From the NCBI GenBank assembly GCA_002717185.1, contig PBDC01000020.1:1-15847 (forward strand): a stretch of DNA of 15,847 bases, read 5' to 3'. Shown in pieces: positions 7,922-14,281 of this stretch. How positions within the stretch are numbered: position 1 is the stretch's first letter; every line of letters begins with the position of its first letter. The position numbers and the translations under genes were made by a program. The stretch comes from Rhodospirillaceae bacterium (GTDB lineage Bacteria > Pseudomonadota > Alphaproteobacteria > UBA8366 > GCA-2717185). The notes below the pieces were generated by a model that did no database searches, was not told the DNA's origin, and worked only from the letters and a program-made list of their open reading frames with translations.

Positions 7922-7926
7922 CTCCT
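7922..7926 (-). promoter_or_regulatory. Shine-Dalgarno AGGAG deciding a GTG start
   Basis: On the - strand AGGAG directly follows the TAA of the GMC gene and lies eight bases before GTG at 7913. It fixes the start of the TauD-like gene there rather than at the upstream ATG inside the GMC gene. A second GTG overlapping the SD itself is too close to be used. Confidence 0.7.
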
Positions 7927-7927
7927 A

Positions 7928-9523
7928 TTAGGCGGTCGACTGATCCTCCAAGATCATAGCGGCGCATTTCTCACCGATCATAATTGTTGGCGCATTCGTG
8001 TTACCGGTGGTCAGGGTTGGCATGATTGATGCGTCGGCCACGCGCAATCCCTCGAGACCATGCACTTTTAGACGGGGATCGACCACGGAGGCTGGGTCGT
8101 CTCCCATTTTACAGGTGCCTACTGGGTGGTGGATTGTGCCTCCGGTCTCACGAGTGAACTGCATGATTTCGTCGCGGCTGGTGACCTCCGGCCCTGGCAT
8201 GTACTCGCCCAGACTGACTGCCGCCATTGCCGGCTGTTCCAGTATGCGCCTTGTGATCTCTACCCCTGAAACCAACACGTTCGCGTCGTTTTCGTCGCCA
8301 AGGTAGTTAGGCGATATGGAAGGGGCATCGTCTGGATTGCCGGTACGTGCCATCACCGTGCCGCGGCTTTCCGCACGGACAGGGATGGCGGTAACTTGGA
8401 TACCCGGTTCTTTCTCCAAATCACCCTGTCCCATATCAACGGGGGTCGCTGGGGTGAAGGATAGTTGTAAATCAGGGCTTGCTAAACCCTCACGGCTTCG
8501 GCAAAAAACTATGGCGCTGGTGACACCAAATGTTAGCGCGCCGTTGCCAAAAAGAAAGAACTTAGCGATCTCTGGCACCACATGTGGGAAGCGGGAGAGT
8601 TGGTTCATGGTTGTACCACGGACCCGGTGCTTTAACCGGGCCCCGAAATGATCCGCGAGGTTCGAGCCGACACCGGGCAGGTCATGCCGAACCGCGACAC
8701 CAATCGATTGCAAATGCGCGGCCGGGCCGATCCCAGAAATTTGCAGTAACTGCGGTGAATTGTAGGCGCCACCGCATAGTACGACCTCGCGTCCAGGTCG
8801 AATTTCTTTGTTCTGCCCACCCTGCCGATACGTGATGCCAATACATTTTCGGTCCTCAAAGATCAGCGGCCCAGCTTTTGCGCCGGTAAGAACCTGTAGC
8901 TTTGGGTTGTCACGCATTGCTCGCAGATAGGTTTGAGCAGTCGAACCACGAAAGCGTCCACGCCGCGTCATCTGCGAATAGCCGACGCCTTCCTGCAAGT
9001 CGCCGTTGTAATCTGGCGTCAGCGGGAACCCAGCCTGCTGCGCGGCTTTAACGAATGTGTGTGTAAGGGGCAGGATGGTTCGGTAATCCTCGACCTGCAG
9101 CGGCCCGTTGCCACCTCGATAGGTGGCGTCGCCACCTTGCTTGTAGGTCTCGGATTTCTGAAATAGGGGTAGGACGTCGTCATAGGACCAACCGATGCAA
9201 CCTCGTTGGGCCCAACCGTCATAGTCAGCTGCGTTGCCCCTTACATACAACATGCCGTTGATAGAACTCGAGCCGCCCAGCACCATGCCGCGCGGTAGGC
9301 TGATCGAACGGCCCGCTGAACTCGCCACAGGTTCTGCTTGGTAGTTCCAGTTGACGGATGGGTCTTTGAGGAGAGGGCGCAAAGCGGCTGGTACATGGAT
9401 GCGCCAATTAGTGTCTTTCGGTCCAGCCTCGAGCAACGCGACCGTAGAACCGCCCTCGACTAGGCGACAGGCGACAGCGCAGCCCGCCGACCCGGCTCCG
9501 ACAACGACGTAATCCGGTTGCAT
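7928..9523 (-). CDS. GMC-family FAD-dependent alcohol/choline dehydrogenase
   Basis: This 531-residue glucose-methanol-choline oxidoreductase has the FAD-binding GAGSAG at 9-14 and Glu32 ending the second strand. GMC signature 1 begins at 77 (PRGMVLGGSSSINGM), and signature 2 is seen in GAYNSPQLLQISGIGP. The catalytic pair is His466 in HHPVGTCKMG and Asn510 in GNTNAPTIMIG; the numbering coincides with that of choline oxidase. It is expected to oxidise a primary alcohol to an aldehyde in the cytoplasm or at the membrane, passing electrons to the respiratory chain or to oxygen. It is the first gene of the - block, so its alcohol could be made by one of the dioxygenases below it. It has a strong SD (GGGGAGG) close to the ATG. 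Choline itself is possible but not shown. Confidence 0.96.
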   Translation of the reverse strand: MQPDYVVVGAGSAGCAVACRLVEGGSTVALLEAGPKDTNWRIHVPAALRPLLKDPSVNWNYQAEPVASSAGRSISLPRGMVLGGSSSINGMLYVRGNAADYDGWAQRGCIGWSYDDVLPLFQKSETYKQGGDATYRGGNGPLQVEDYRTILPLTHTFVKAAQQAGFPLTPDYNGDLQEGVGYSQMTRRGRFRGSTAQTYLRAMRDNPKLQVLTGAKAGPLIFEDRKCIGITYRQGGQNKEIRPGREVVLCGGAYNSPQLLQISGIGPAAHLQSIGVAVRHDLPGVGSNLADHFGARLKHRVRGTTMNQLSRFPHVVPEIAKFFLFGNGALTFGVTSAIVFCRSREGLASPDLQLSFTPATPVDMGQGDLEKEPGIQVTAIPVRAESRGTVMARTGNPDDAPSISPNYLGDENDANVLVSGVEITRRILEQPAMAAVSLGEYMPGPEVTSRDEIMQFTRETGGTIHHPVGTCKMGDDPASVVDPRLKVHGLEGLRVADASIMPTLTTGNTNAPTIMIGEKCAAMILEDQSTA

Positions 9524-9552
9524 TCGACCTCCCCTTTACCAATGTGTCACCA

Positions 9553-9581
9553 ATGATTTCCCCAGGGACCGGTTTATGCAA
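9553..9581 (-). promoter_or_regulatory. Candidate sigma-70 promoter of the GMC-TauD-SDR-TauD operon
   Basis: Reading the - strand, TTGCAT (9576-9581) and AATCAT (9553-9558) are 17 bases apart, each with four of six consensus matches. A start near 9546 would leave a leader of about 22 bases before the GMC start codon. This is pattern matching by eye only. Confidence 0.33.
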
Positions 9582-9590
9582 GGTTAGGAC

Positions 9591-9812
9591 ATGACCGACG
9601 ATACGGACACAAGCCTACGGCTTAACGAACTGGAAGCGCATATCGCGCACCAGGACAGCACAATTGATGATCTTAACCAGGTAATCTTGGAACAGTGGAA
9701 CGAAATTAAAGCTCTGAACGAAAAGTTGGCGCGTCTGGATGCGAAGGTGCAGACGATCGAGCAGACTGCGGAAGCCAACGAAGCACAGGATCCTCCTCCG
9801 CCTCATTATTGA
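9591..9812 (+). CDS. slyX: SlyX family protein
   Basis: This 73-residue acidic protein is mostly one amphipathic helix with heptad hydrophobic spacing (about 8-55), consistent with a coiled coil. It ends in PPPPHY, the tail that marks SlyX proteins. SlyX is widespread in proteobacteria, and its biochemical role is not settled. It stands alone between the divergent GMC gene and the convergent racemase-like gene, with only three bases between its stop and the latter's. The start ATG has AGG at 9581-9583, seven bases upstream, plus a very close TAGGAC. It is probably a housekeeping insertion unrelated to the catabolic genes around it. Confidence 0.92.
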   Translation: MTDDTDTSLRLNELEAHIAHQDSTIDDLNQVILEQWNEIKALNEKLARLDAKVQTIEQTAEANEAQDPPPPHY

Positions 9813-9815
9813 GTG

Positions 9816-10946
9816 CTAGCTGCCGCTATACTTTCTTGGCAATCGTCCGGCGAAATTCATCAGCAGGTCGTTGAGACCGGTGCCCTGCCAGCTAGCCATC
9901 TCGGCGAGGGTAATTTCATCGTTGCCATCGGAGCCAAGCACGGTGACCTCGTCGCCAACCTTGGCTGCCTTACTGCCTAGCAGATCGAAGGTGAGATGTT
10001 CCAACGAAACGCCGAGCACCGGGCAGCGTTTGCCATTGTGCAACACGGCGGCAGGTACGCCATCCTGCGGCTTGCGGTAGCCGTCATAAAGACCGAGAGG
10101 GACGACACCGGTCCGGTCGCTTTTCCGAATTGTGTGGTAGCCACCTTCTTTCAAGGCTGGGTCGTCGGAAAACGTGCCAATATGGATCAAGCGCGCTTTG
10201 ATTGCTTTGAGTACAGGTCGGAACGGTTCGATTTGTGCGAGGTCCGGATTAACTGCGTTGAGGCCGTATAAAAGCGCGCCGGGGCAGATAGCATTGCTGC
10301 TGTCCATATGGCCGACCATCAAATTCGCACTGGCCACTGCCTGGGTCACCGGAATATCGAGGCCGCCCTCGCGAAGCCGTTCATTCAATCGGTTGAAACG
10401 TTCGATACCGCGGCGCGACCATTCCTGACCTTTAGTATCTTTGAAAGAGAGGTGTGTATAGATGCCTTCGATCTTGATGTTATTAAAGGTCGAGATCTCG
10501 CGGATAAAATCCTCGGCGCTGCTAAGGTTGATCCCGAGACGCCCCATGCCCGCATCGACTTTGATATAGACAGGCGCCGTTGACGTGGCTGCCTCCGAAA
10601 CTGCGTGTGCGGTTTCCATGTTGTAGACGGTGGGGATTAGGTCGTATTCAAGATATCGCTCGGCCGCCTCTGGCAAATTACCGCCAAACATCAGAATAGG
10701 TGTAGTCACCCCGGCCTCGCGGATTTCTACGGCGTCGCGAAACGATCCCGTGGAGAGTGCAAAAACTCCCCGGCTCGCCAGGATTTTGGCGGTTTCCAGC
10801 GAGCCGTGGCCGTAGGCGTTCGCCTTCAATGAGGCAATCATTTTTATGCCCGGCCCGACCTGTCTCATCAATTCGTCGTAGTTCGCTGCCAGTGCGTTGA
10901 GATCGAATTCCATCCAGGCAGGGTGGGTGCTGAGGTCCTGATACAT
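9816..10946 (-). CDS. Divergent alanine racemase homologue (fold-type III PLP enzyme)
   Basis: With ATG at 10946 the protein has 376 residues, normal for Alr. Lys41 in SLKANAYGHG is the PLP lysine, VDAGMGRLG is the usual block with the arginine equivalent to Arg136, and Ser206 in AVASANL matches the phosphate-binding serine. Several key positions differ. Cys221 (AICPGALLYG) replaces Arg219 of the Geobacillus stearothermophilus enzyme, which contacts the PLP ring nitrogen. Leu315-Glu316 (VSLEHL) replace the usual Met-Asp. GLYDG replaces GYADG. A candidate catalytic tyrosine is Tyr270 (GGYHT), with a deletion of about three residues nearby. It may therefore be a racemase of another amino acid or a different PLP enzyme. 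An alternative TTG start at 10961 adds five residues. It follows the amidase gene by about 190 bases. Confidence 0.87.
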   Translation of the reverse strand: MYQDLSTHPAWMEFDLNALAANYDELMRQVGPGIKMIASLKANAYGHGSLETAKILASRGVFALSTGSFRDAVEIREAGVTTPILMFGGNLPEAAERYLEYDLIPTVYNMETAHAVSEAATSTAPVYIKVDAGMGRLGINLSSAEDFIREISTFNNIKIEGIYTHLSFKDTKGQEWSRRGIERFNRLNERLREGGLDIPVTQAVASANLMVGHMDSSNAICPGALLYGLNAVNPDLAQIEPFRPVLKAIKARLIHIGTFSDDPALKEGGYHTIRKSDRTGVVPLGLYDGYRKPQDGVPAAVLHNGKRCPVLGVSLEHLTFDLLGSKAAKVGDEVTVLGSDGNDEITLAEMASWQGTGLNDLLMNFAGRLPRKYSGS

Positions 10947-10954
10947 GGAGTGGT

Positions 10955-10974
10955 TCCTCAATGAGGTTTTCCTC
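10955..10974 (-). promoter_or_regulatory. Tandem Shine-Dalgarno sites for alternative ATG and TTG starts
   Basis: GAGGA at 10955-10959 lies eight bases before ATG 10946. A second GAGGA at 10970-10974 lies eight bases before an in-frame TTG at 10961, and that TTG overlaps the first SD. The outer site is part of a GAGG-AAAA-CCTC hairpin in the transcript. Both starts look usable; ATG is preferred. Confidence 0.5.
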
Positions 10975-11007
10975 TACGGAAAGAAGCGGCTCGACCCCTA
11001 TGCTAGC

Positions 11008-11016
11008 GTTATACCA
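11008..11016 (-). promoter_or_regulatory. Candidate extended -10 promoter for the racemase-like gene
   Basis: On the - strand the sequence TGGTATAAC is an extended -10 element with five of six matches in the hexamer. No good -35 is seen. A start near 11001 would give a leader of about 55 bases before the ATG at 10946. This would let the racemase-like gene be expressed apart from the amidase upstream. Confidence 0.35.
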
Positions 11017-11139
11017 TCAAGGGGAAAGGAATTAATGGTTGGGCTTTGAGGAGGTTCTTTCGTCCCTTAAAGCGGATAGGGTCATGGAGGGGCGGCGACG
11101 AACTCAAAAGTATCGCAATACCGAATTTGCCAATCACCT

Positions 11140-12561
11140 TTACGATTTGGCCAACGTTGGAATGTGCGTGTGCCAATCGGTCACTTTTTGATACGCGTGA
11201 CCGAGCTGGCAGAGTTGCGCTTCTCCGAAGGGCCGGCCAATGAGCTGTATGGCCATGGGCAAGCCCGCTTCATTGAAACCGCATGGCACGCTTAGGGCCG
11301 GGAGGCCGAGATAGCTGATAGGCCGTGTGTTGCGTGAGACCTTGAGGACCAGATCTGTCATGCCTTTGCCGTCGGAAACATCTACTTCATCTAGGCGTGG
11401 GGCTGTAACTGGCATGGTCGGGGTCAGTAGAACATCGCAATCCTCGAAGGCGGTAGCGCAGTAGTCGCGCAGAAATGTTTCGCGCAATGAGAGAGCCTCC
11501 AGATAACGGGTTGCTGGCTGGTACAAGCCAAACTCGATGCGGCGGCGCACCATCGGCCCGTAATCACCCGGGCGTTCGCGCAGCCATTTTCGGTGGATCG
11601 TCGCGGCTTCTGCAGAGAGCGCTGCGGCCCAGATCAGGTTGATTTCGTTATGGCTGGGGACGGGAACGGACCGCAGCTGAACGCCTATGTCTCGGAAGGC
11701 TTTCTGCGCGGCCTCGAGTGCGGAGGCAACTTCTGGGTCCAGATCGTCGAAAAAATAACTAGTGGGAATGCCAAGGCGTAGTCCGTCGAGGGGGCGGTCG
11801 CAGGCCGCTTCGCAGCCAATTCCTGGCCGACGGCTTGAGGTCGGGTCGTTTGGATCGTATCCGGCGATTGTATCGAGAAGACGGGCTGCATCTCGAACTG
11901 TTCGGGTCAGGGGGCCGCTTGTATCGAAGGAGAAAGATAGGGGCATCAGCCCGTAGCGGCTTACTCGGTTCTGCGTTGGCTTTAATCCTACGACGCCGGA
12001 CATAGCAGAAGGGATGCGGATAGAGCCGCCCGTATCGGAGCCTAGCGCGCCAAAAACGATCCGCGCTGCGACTGACGCCGCAGAACCGCTGGATGAGCCG
12101 CCAGGTGCGTGCTCTGGGTTCCAGGGATTGCGACAATCGCCATAGTGGACATTGTTGCCAATCGGTCCGACGGCGAATTCTGACATATTAAGCCCGCCGA
12201 GATCGATAGCATCGGCCTCCGCAAGACGCGCCAGGGCAGTCGAGGTTCGATTGGCGACGAAATCGGCTCGGATTTTCGAGCCGCATGTTGTTGGCATGCC
12301 GTCGCGGTAGAACATGTCTTTATGGGCGAGTGGGACGCCCGCCAGCGGGCCAACAATTTCCCCTTTGGCGATACGTGCATCGATCGCGCGTGCTTGTGCC
12401 AACGCGGTATCGGCTTCCAGCCGAATAAAAGCATTTAGGGTGAGTTGTAGCGCCTCGGCTCGCGCTATGGCTGTTAGTGTAACCTCCTCTGCGGAAATTT
12501 CGCGGCTACGGACCCGGCTTGCGAGGGAGCACAGGTCAAGCGTTGACAGGTTGTCACTCAT
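11140..12561 (-). CDS. Amidase-signature family hydrolase (GatA/AtzE-like)
   Basis: This 473-residue protein has the full amidase signature. The Ser-cisSer-Lys triad is Lys81 (PLAHKD), Ser156 (GGSSSGSA) and Ser180 (DTGGSIR). The spacings of 75 and 24 residues equal those of Lys142, Ser217 and Ser241 in fatty acid amide hydrolase. The C-terminal half holds the SYLGLPALSVPCG block and ends in the AIQLIGRPFGEAQLCQLGHAYQ segment. It would hydrolyse a carboxamide, releasing ammonia or an amine. It overlaps the small gene before it by four bases (ATGA), the arrangement seen with AtzG/AtzE-like pairs, so the two probably form a complex. A role in charging tRNA-Gln is less likely because no gatB is near and the neighbours are catabolic. 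The true amide is unknown. Confidence 0.94.
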   Translation of the reverse strand: MSDNLSTLDLCSLASRVRSREISAEEVTLTAIARAEALQLTLNAFIRLEADTALAQARAIDARIAKGEIVGPLAGVPLAHKDMFYRDGMPTTCGSKIRADFVANRTSTALARLAEADAIDLGGLNMSEFAVGPIGNNVHYGDCRNPWNPEHAPGGSSSGSAASVAARIVFGALGSDTGGSIRIPSAMSGVVGLKPTQNRVSRYGLMPLSFSFDTSGPLTRTVRDAARLLDTIAGYDPNDPTSSRRPGIGCEAACDRPLDGLRLGIPTSYFFDDLDPEVASALEAAQKAFRDIGVQLRSVPVPSHNEINLIWAAALSAEAATIHRKWLRERPGDYGPMVRRRIEFGLYQPATRYLEALSLRETFLRDYCATAFEDCDVLLTPTMPVTAPRLDEVDVSDGKGMTDLVLKVSRNTRPISYLGLPALSVPCGFNEAGLPMAIQLIGRPFGEAQLCQLGHAYQKVTDWHTHIPTLAKS

Positions 12562-12770
12562 CGCTCGTCGATCGGCGGAGCGAGTTCTTCCAAGGCGCGG
12601 TCGAAATCGGACGGTTCCATATCGAACTGCAGGTTCTCCGCCACTTCTTCACCGGCGGTTTCCATCGGTGCGAGCATTTCGGCCAGTAGTGCCGCGTCGC
12701 CCTGCGGCAAACTAAAGCGATGCCAGATCCGTGCCATCATCGTCACGAATTCACCAGAGATATTGCTCAT
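12558..12770 (-). CDS. Small AtzG/GatC-like amidase partner protein
   Basis: This 70-residue protein begins at ATG 12770, which has a strong SD four bases upstream; a longer reading from 12809 would run through that SD. It is rich in helix-forming residues, with a hydrophobic N-terminal half and an acidic C-terminal half containing FDMEPSDFDRALEELAP. This pattern of D-x-E-P-x-x-F before the C-terminus recalls small AtzG-like or GatC-like subunits that pack against amidases. The ATGA overlap with the amidase gene supports coupled synthesis and a stoichiometric complex. The family call is by pattern and context and is less sure than the existence of the gene. Confidence 0.75.
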   Translation of the reverse strand: MSNISGEFVTMMARIWHRFSLPQGDAALLAEMLAPMETAGEEVAENLQFDMEPSDFDRALEELAPPIDER

Positions 12771-12871
12771 CTTGCCTCCCACACTTTTACTAATCATACG
12801 CTGTGACACGTTGCAGAAGGAACCGATAGCCGCTTACACTCTGTCTATGGCAGTACGGAGGGGAGGGCATC
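12771..12871. promoter_or_regulatory. Divergent promoter region between amidase operon and PhyH-like gene
   Basis: This 101-base spacer separates two divergent operons. On the + strand TTGCAG (12811-12816) and TACACT (12835-12840) are 18 bases apart and could serve the PhyH-like gene, with a leader of about 25 bases. On the - strand TATGAT (12793-12798) is a five-of-six -10, without a good -35. No clear operator palindrome is seen. Assignments are by eye. Confidence 0.35.
12775..12780 (-). promoter_or_regulatory. Shine-Dalgarno GGGAGG fixing the start of the small amidase partner
   Basis: On the - strand GGGAGG lies four bases before ATG 12770. The longer open frame from 12809 would translate this site as Gly-Gly, so the shorter protein is preferred. 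Confidence 0.65.
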
Positions 12872-13738
12872 ATGAGCGCCCTGTTGGACACCGCCAAGAT
12901 TAATCAGTATCGCGAGGATGGCTTCGTTTCGCCGATCCGTGTTTTCTCAACCGAAGAGGCGGCGAAACTTCGCGACGCGATCGAGTTGCTTGAAGCAAAG
13001 CGTGGACCGGTTTTCCGTGAGGACAGAAAAAGGCCTGGTGATCCTTTTCAAGGTTCTTATCGTTTTAAGAGCCACCTACTTTTTAAATGGCTAGCCGAAG
13101 TGGTGCGTGATCCGCGGCTACTGGACTTGGTTGAACCGCTGACAGGCCCGGATATCCTGTGCTGGACGACGCATTGGTTCATTAAGGAGCCGAACAGTGT
13201 CAACTACGTCTCTTGGCATCAAGACAGCAACTATTGGGGGGTAGAGAGCGACAGATTTGTCTCCGCTTGGCTCGCTATCACGCCGGCGACAGAGGAGAAC
13301 GGTTGTATCCACCTGTTGCCGGGATCGCATCGCGGTCCAAAACTCGAGCATGTAGATACTTGGGAAAAGGATAACATGCTGACCAGAGGACAGACGATCA
13401 TGGATGTAGATGAAACGAAGGCGGTAAAGTTGGAACTACAGCCGGGTGAGGTCGCTCTGTTCGACTATCGGCTGGCGCATGCCTCGTATAAGAACCGCAG
13501 TATCGATCGCCGCATAGGCATCGGCATACGCTACATCCCGCCTACTGCAAGACAAACGCTCGCGGATTGGGACTGTGCGTCGCTTGTTCGTGGCATCGAT
13601 ACGTGCGGAAATTTCGAACTGGAGCCCGAGCCGAGCTGCGATTTCGACCCGGTAGCTGTGGCTTTGCATCAGAAGGCCGACGCAGAGCAACGGAAAATTT
13701 ACTATCAGGGCGCCCAGCAGGGACAGGCCACTGAATAG
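12872..13738 (+). CDS. Phytanoyl-CoA dioxygenase (PhyH)-family Fe(II)/2OG oxygenase
   Basis: This 288-residue protein belongs to the PhyH-like branch of 2OG oxygenases, distinct from TauD. The iron triad is His116-x-Asp118 (SWHQDSNYWG) and His203 in RLAHASYKNRS, with Arg213 or Arg214 about ten residues later as the 2OG-binding arginine. The segments VSAWLAITPATEENGCIHLLPGSH and LQPGEVALFDYRLAH are family hallmarks. Because the acidic ligand Asp118 is kept, it is a hydroxylase type, not a halogenase of the SyrB2 kind. PhyH-like enzymes act on acyl-CoAs, ectoine or many small molecules, so the substrate is open. A strong GGAGGGGAGGG lies before the ATG. It is followed 31 bases later by the cupin gene, likely in one operon. 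Confidence 0.94.
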   Translation: MSALLDTAKINQYREDGFVSPIRVFSTEEAAKLRDAIELLEAKRGPVFREDRKRPGDPFQGSYRFKSHLLFKWLAEVVRDPRLLDLVEPLTGPDILCWTTHWFIKEPNSVNYVSWHQDSNYWGVESDRFVSAWLAITPATEENGCIHLLPGSHRGPKLEHVDTWEKDNMLTRGQTIMDVDETKAVKLELQPGEVALFDYRLAHASYKNRSIDRRIGIGIRYIPPTARQTLADWDCASLVRGIDTCGNFELEPEPSCDFDPVAVALHQKADAEQRKIYYQGAQQGQATE

Positions 13739-13769
13739 ATAAATACATTTAATTGAGGGGGAGAGGGTT

Positions 13770-14174
13770 ATGAGTATCGATGTAATGGATAAAGCGAATG
13801 AAGTGGTCATCGCGCGGGCCGATAATCCGGAATTGGTGAAGGGTCGTCGGGAGTTCTTTTCCTATCGTGAACTTGGCGTCACCAAGGCGACCGAGGGCAA
13901 AATGCGGGCGCAGGTGACCATCGCGACGCAGGGCCTGTCCGAAGAGACTGGCTGGCATGTGCACCTCTGCGAAGGACAGTTTGTCTACATCCTGGAAGGC
14001 TGGGTCGACCTCGAATTCGCCGGCAACCGCAAGGAGCGAATTGTGGCCGGTGATTCGATATTCATCCCGGGCGATACGCCGCACAACGAGACGGCGACAT
14101 CGGAGGAATTTCAAATTCTGGAGGTCTCAATTCCCGCAGATATGGGCACTGAGCCCTGTGCAAAGCCTGATTGA
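13770..14174 (+). CDS. Single-domain cupin protein
   Basis: This 134-residue protein carries one cupin barrel. Motif 1 is His63-x-His65 with Glu68 and Gln70 (GWHVHLCEGQ) and runs into FVYILEGWVDLEF. Motif 2 is GDSIFIPGDTPHNE, with His105 as the last metal ligand. The canonical motif-1 glutamate position appears to be Gln70, although Glu68 is nearby. Such small cupins act as metal-dependent isomerases, dioxygenases or binding proteins. The ATG has GGGGGAGAGGG just upstream. It follows the PhyH-like oxygenase by 31 bases and ends before a palindromic intergenic element, so it is probably the last gene of a two-gene operon. Its reaction cannot be assigned. Confidence 0.9.
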   Translation: MSIDVMDKANEVVIARADNPELVKGRREFFSYRELGVTKATEGKMRAQVTIATQGLSEETGWHVHLCEGQFVYILEGWVDLEFAGNRKERIVAGDSIFIPGDTPHNETATSEEFQILEVSIPADMGTEPCAKPD

Positions 14175-14217
14175 TAGACGTCACTCGATCTTGATAGCCA
14201 GGACGTTGAGCTGAGGT

Positions 14218-14266
14218 CCAGACTTGAGATGCGAACGTGCGCATTTGGATCCTGGGTCAAGTCTGG
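14218..14266. repeat. Intergenic palindromic element (10-bp inverted repeat with inner hairpin)
   Basis: CCAGACTTGA at 14218-14227 is perfectly inverted as TCAAGTCTGG at 14257-14266, with 29 bases between. Inside lies a second small hairpin, ATGCG/CGCAT at 14229-14233 and 14240-14244. The right half, from GGATCC to TGACA (14247-14272), resembles a degenerate copy of the GGATCC...GGGTCAAG...TGACA palindromes common between alphaproteobacterial genes. It sits between two convergent genes and could act in RNA folding or termination, but there is no following T run. Confidence 0.65.
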
Positions 14267-14281
14267 GGTGACAGACTGCGC

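Noticed and set aside
7914..7967. An upstream ATG start for the third TauD paralogue, overlapping the GMC gene
   Set aside because: The extra 18 residues do not look like a TauD N-terminus, while GTG at 7913 has AGGAG eight bases before it and gives the family N-terminus.
10086..10091. Loss of the catalytic tyrosine of alanine racemase at the GLYDG motif
   Set aside because: The tyrosine of the GYADG motif is Tyr284 in the Geobacillus enzyme, not catalytic Tyr265. The latter maps upstream, where Tyr270 is a plausible equivalent, so absence of the base is not claimed.
11098..11139. Rho-independent terminator after the amidase gene (GTAT-TGCG-ATAC then TTTT on the - strand)
   Set aside because: The stem has only four to five pairs and few G-C pairs, too weak to call.
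12811..12840. Strong sigma-70 promoter for the PhyH-like gene
   Set aside because: The -35 has only three consensus matches and the spacer is 18 bases, so it is kept only as a low-confidence part of the divergent region.
12872..13738. PhyH-like protein as a 2OG halogenase
   Set aside because: Halogenases have Ala or Gly in place of the acidic iron ligand; here Asp118 is present.
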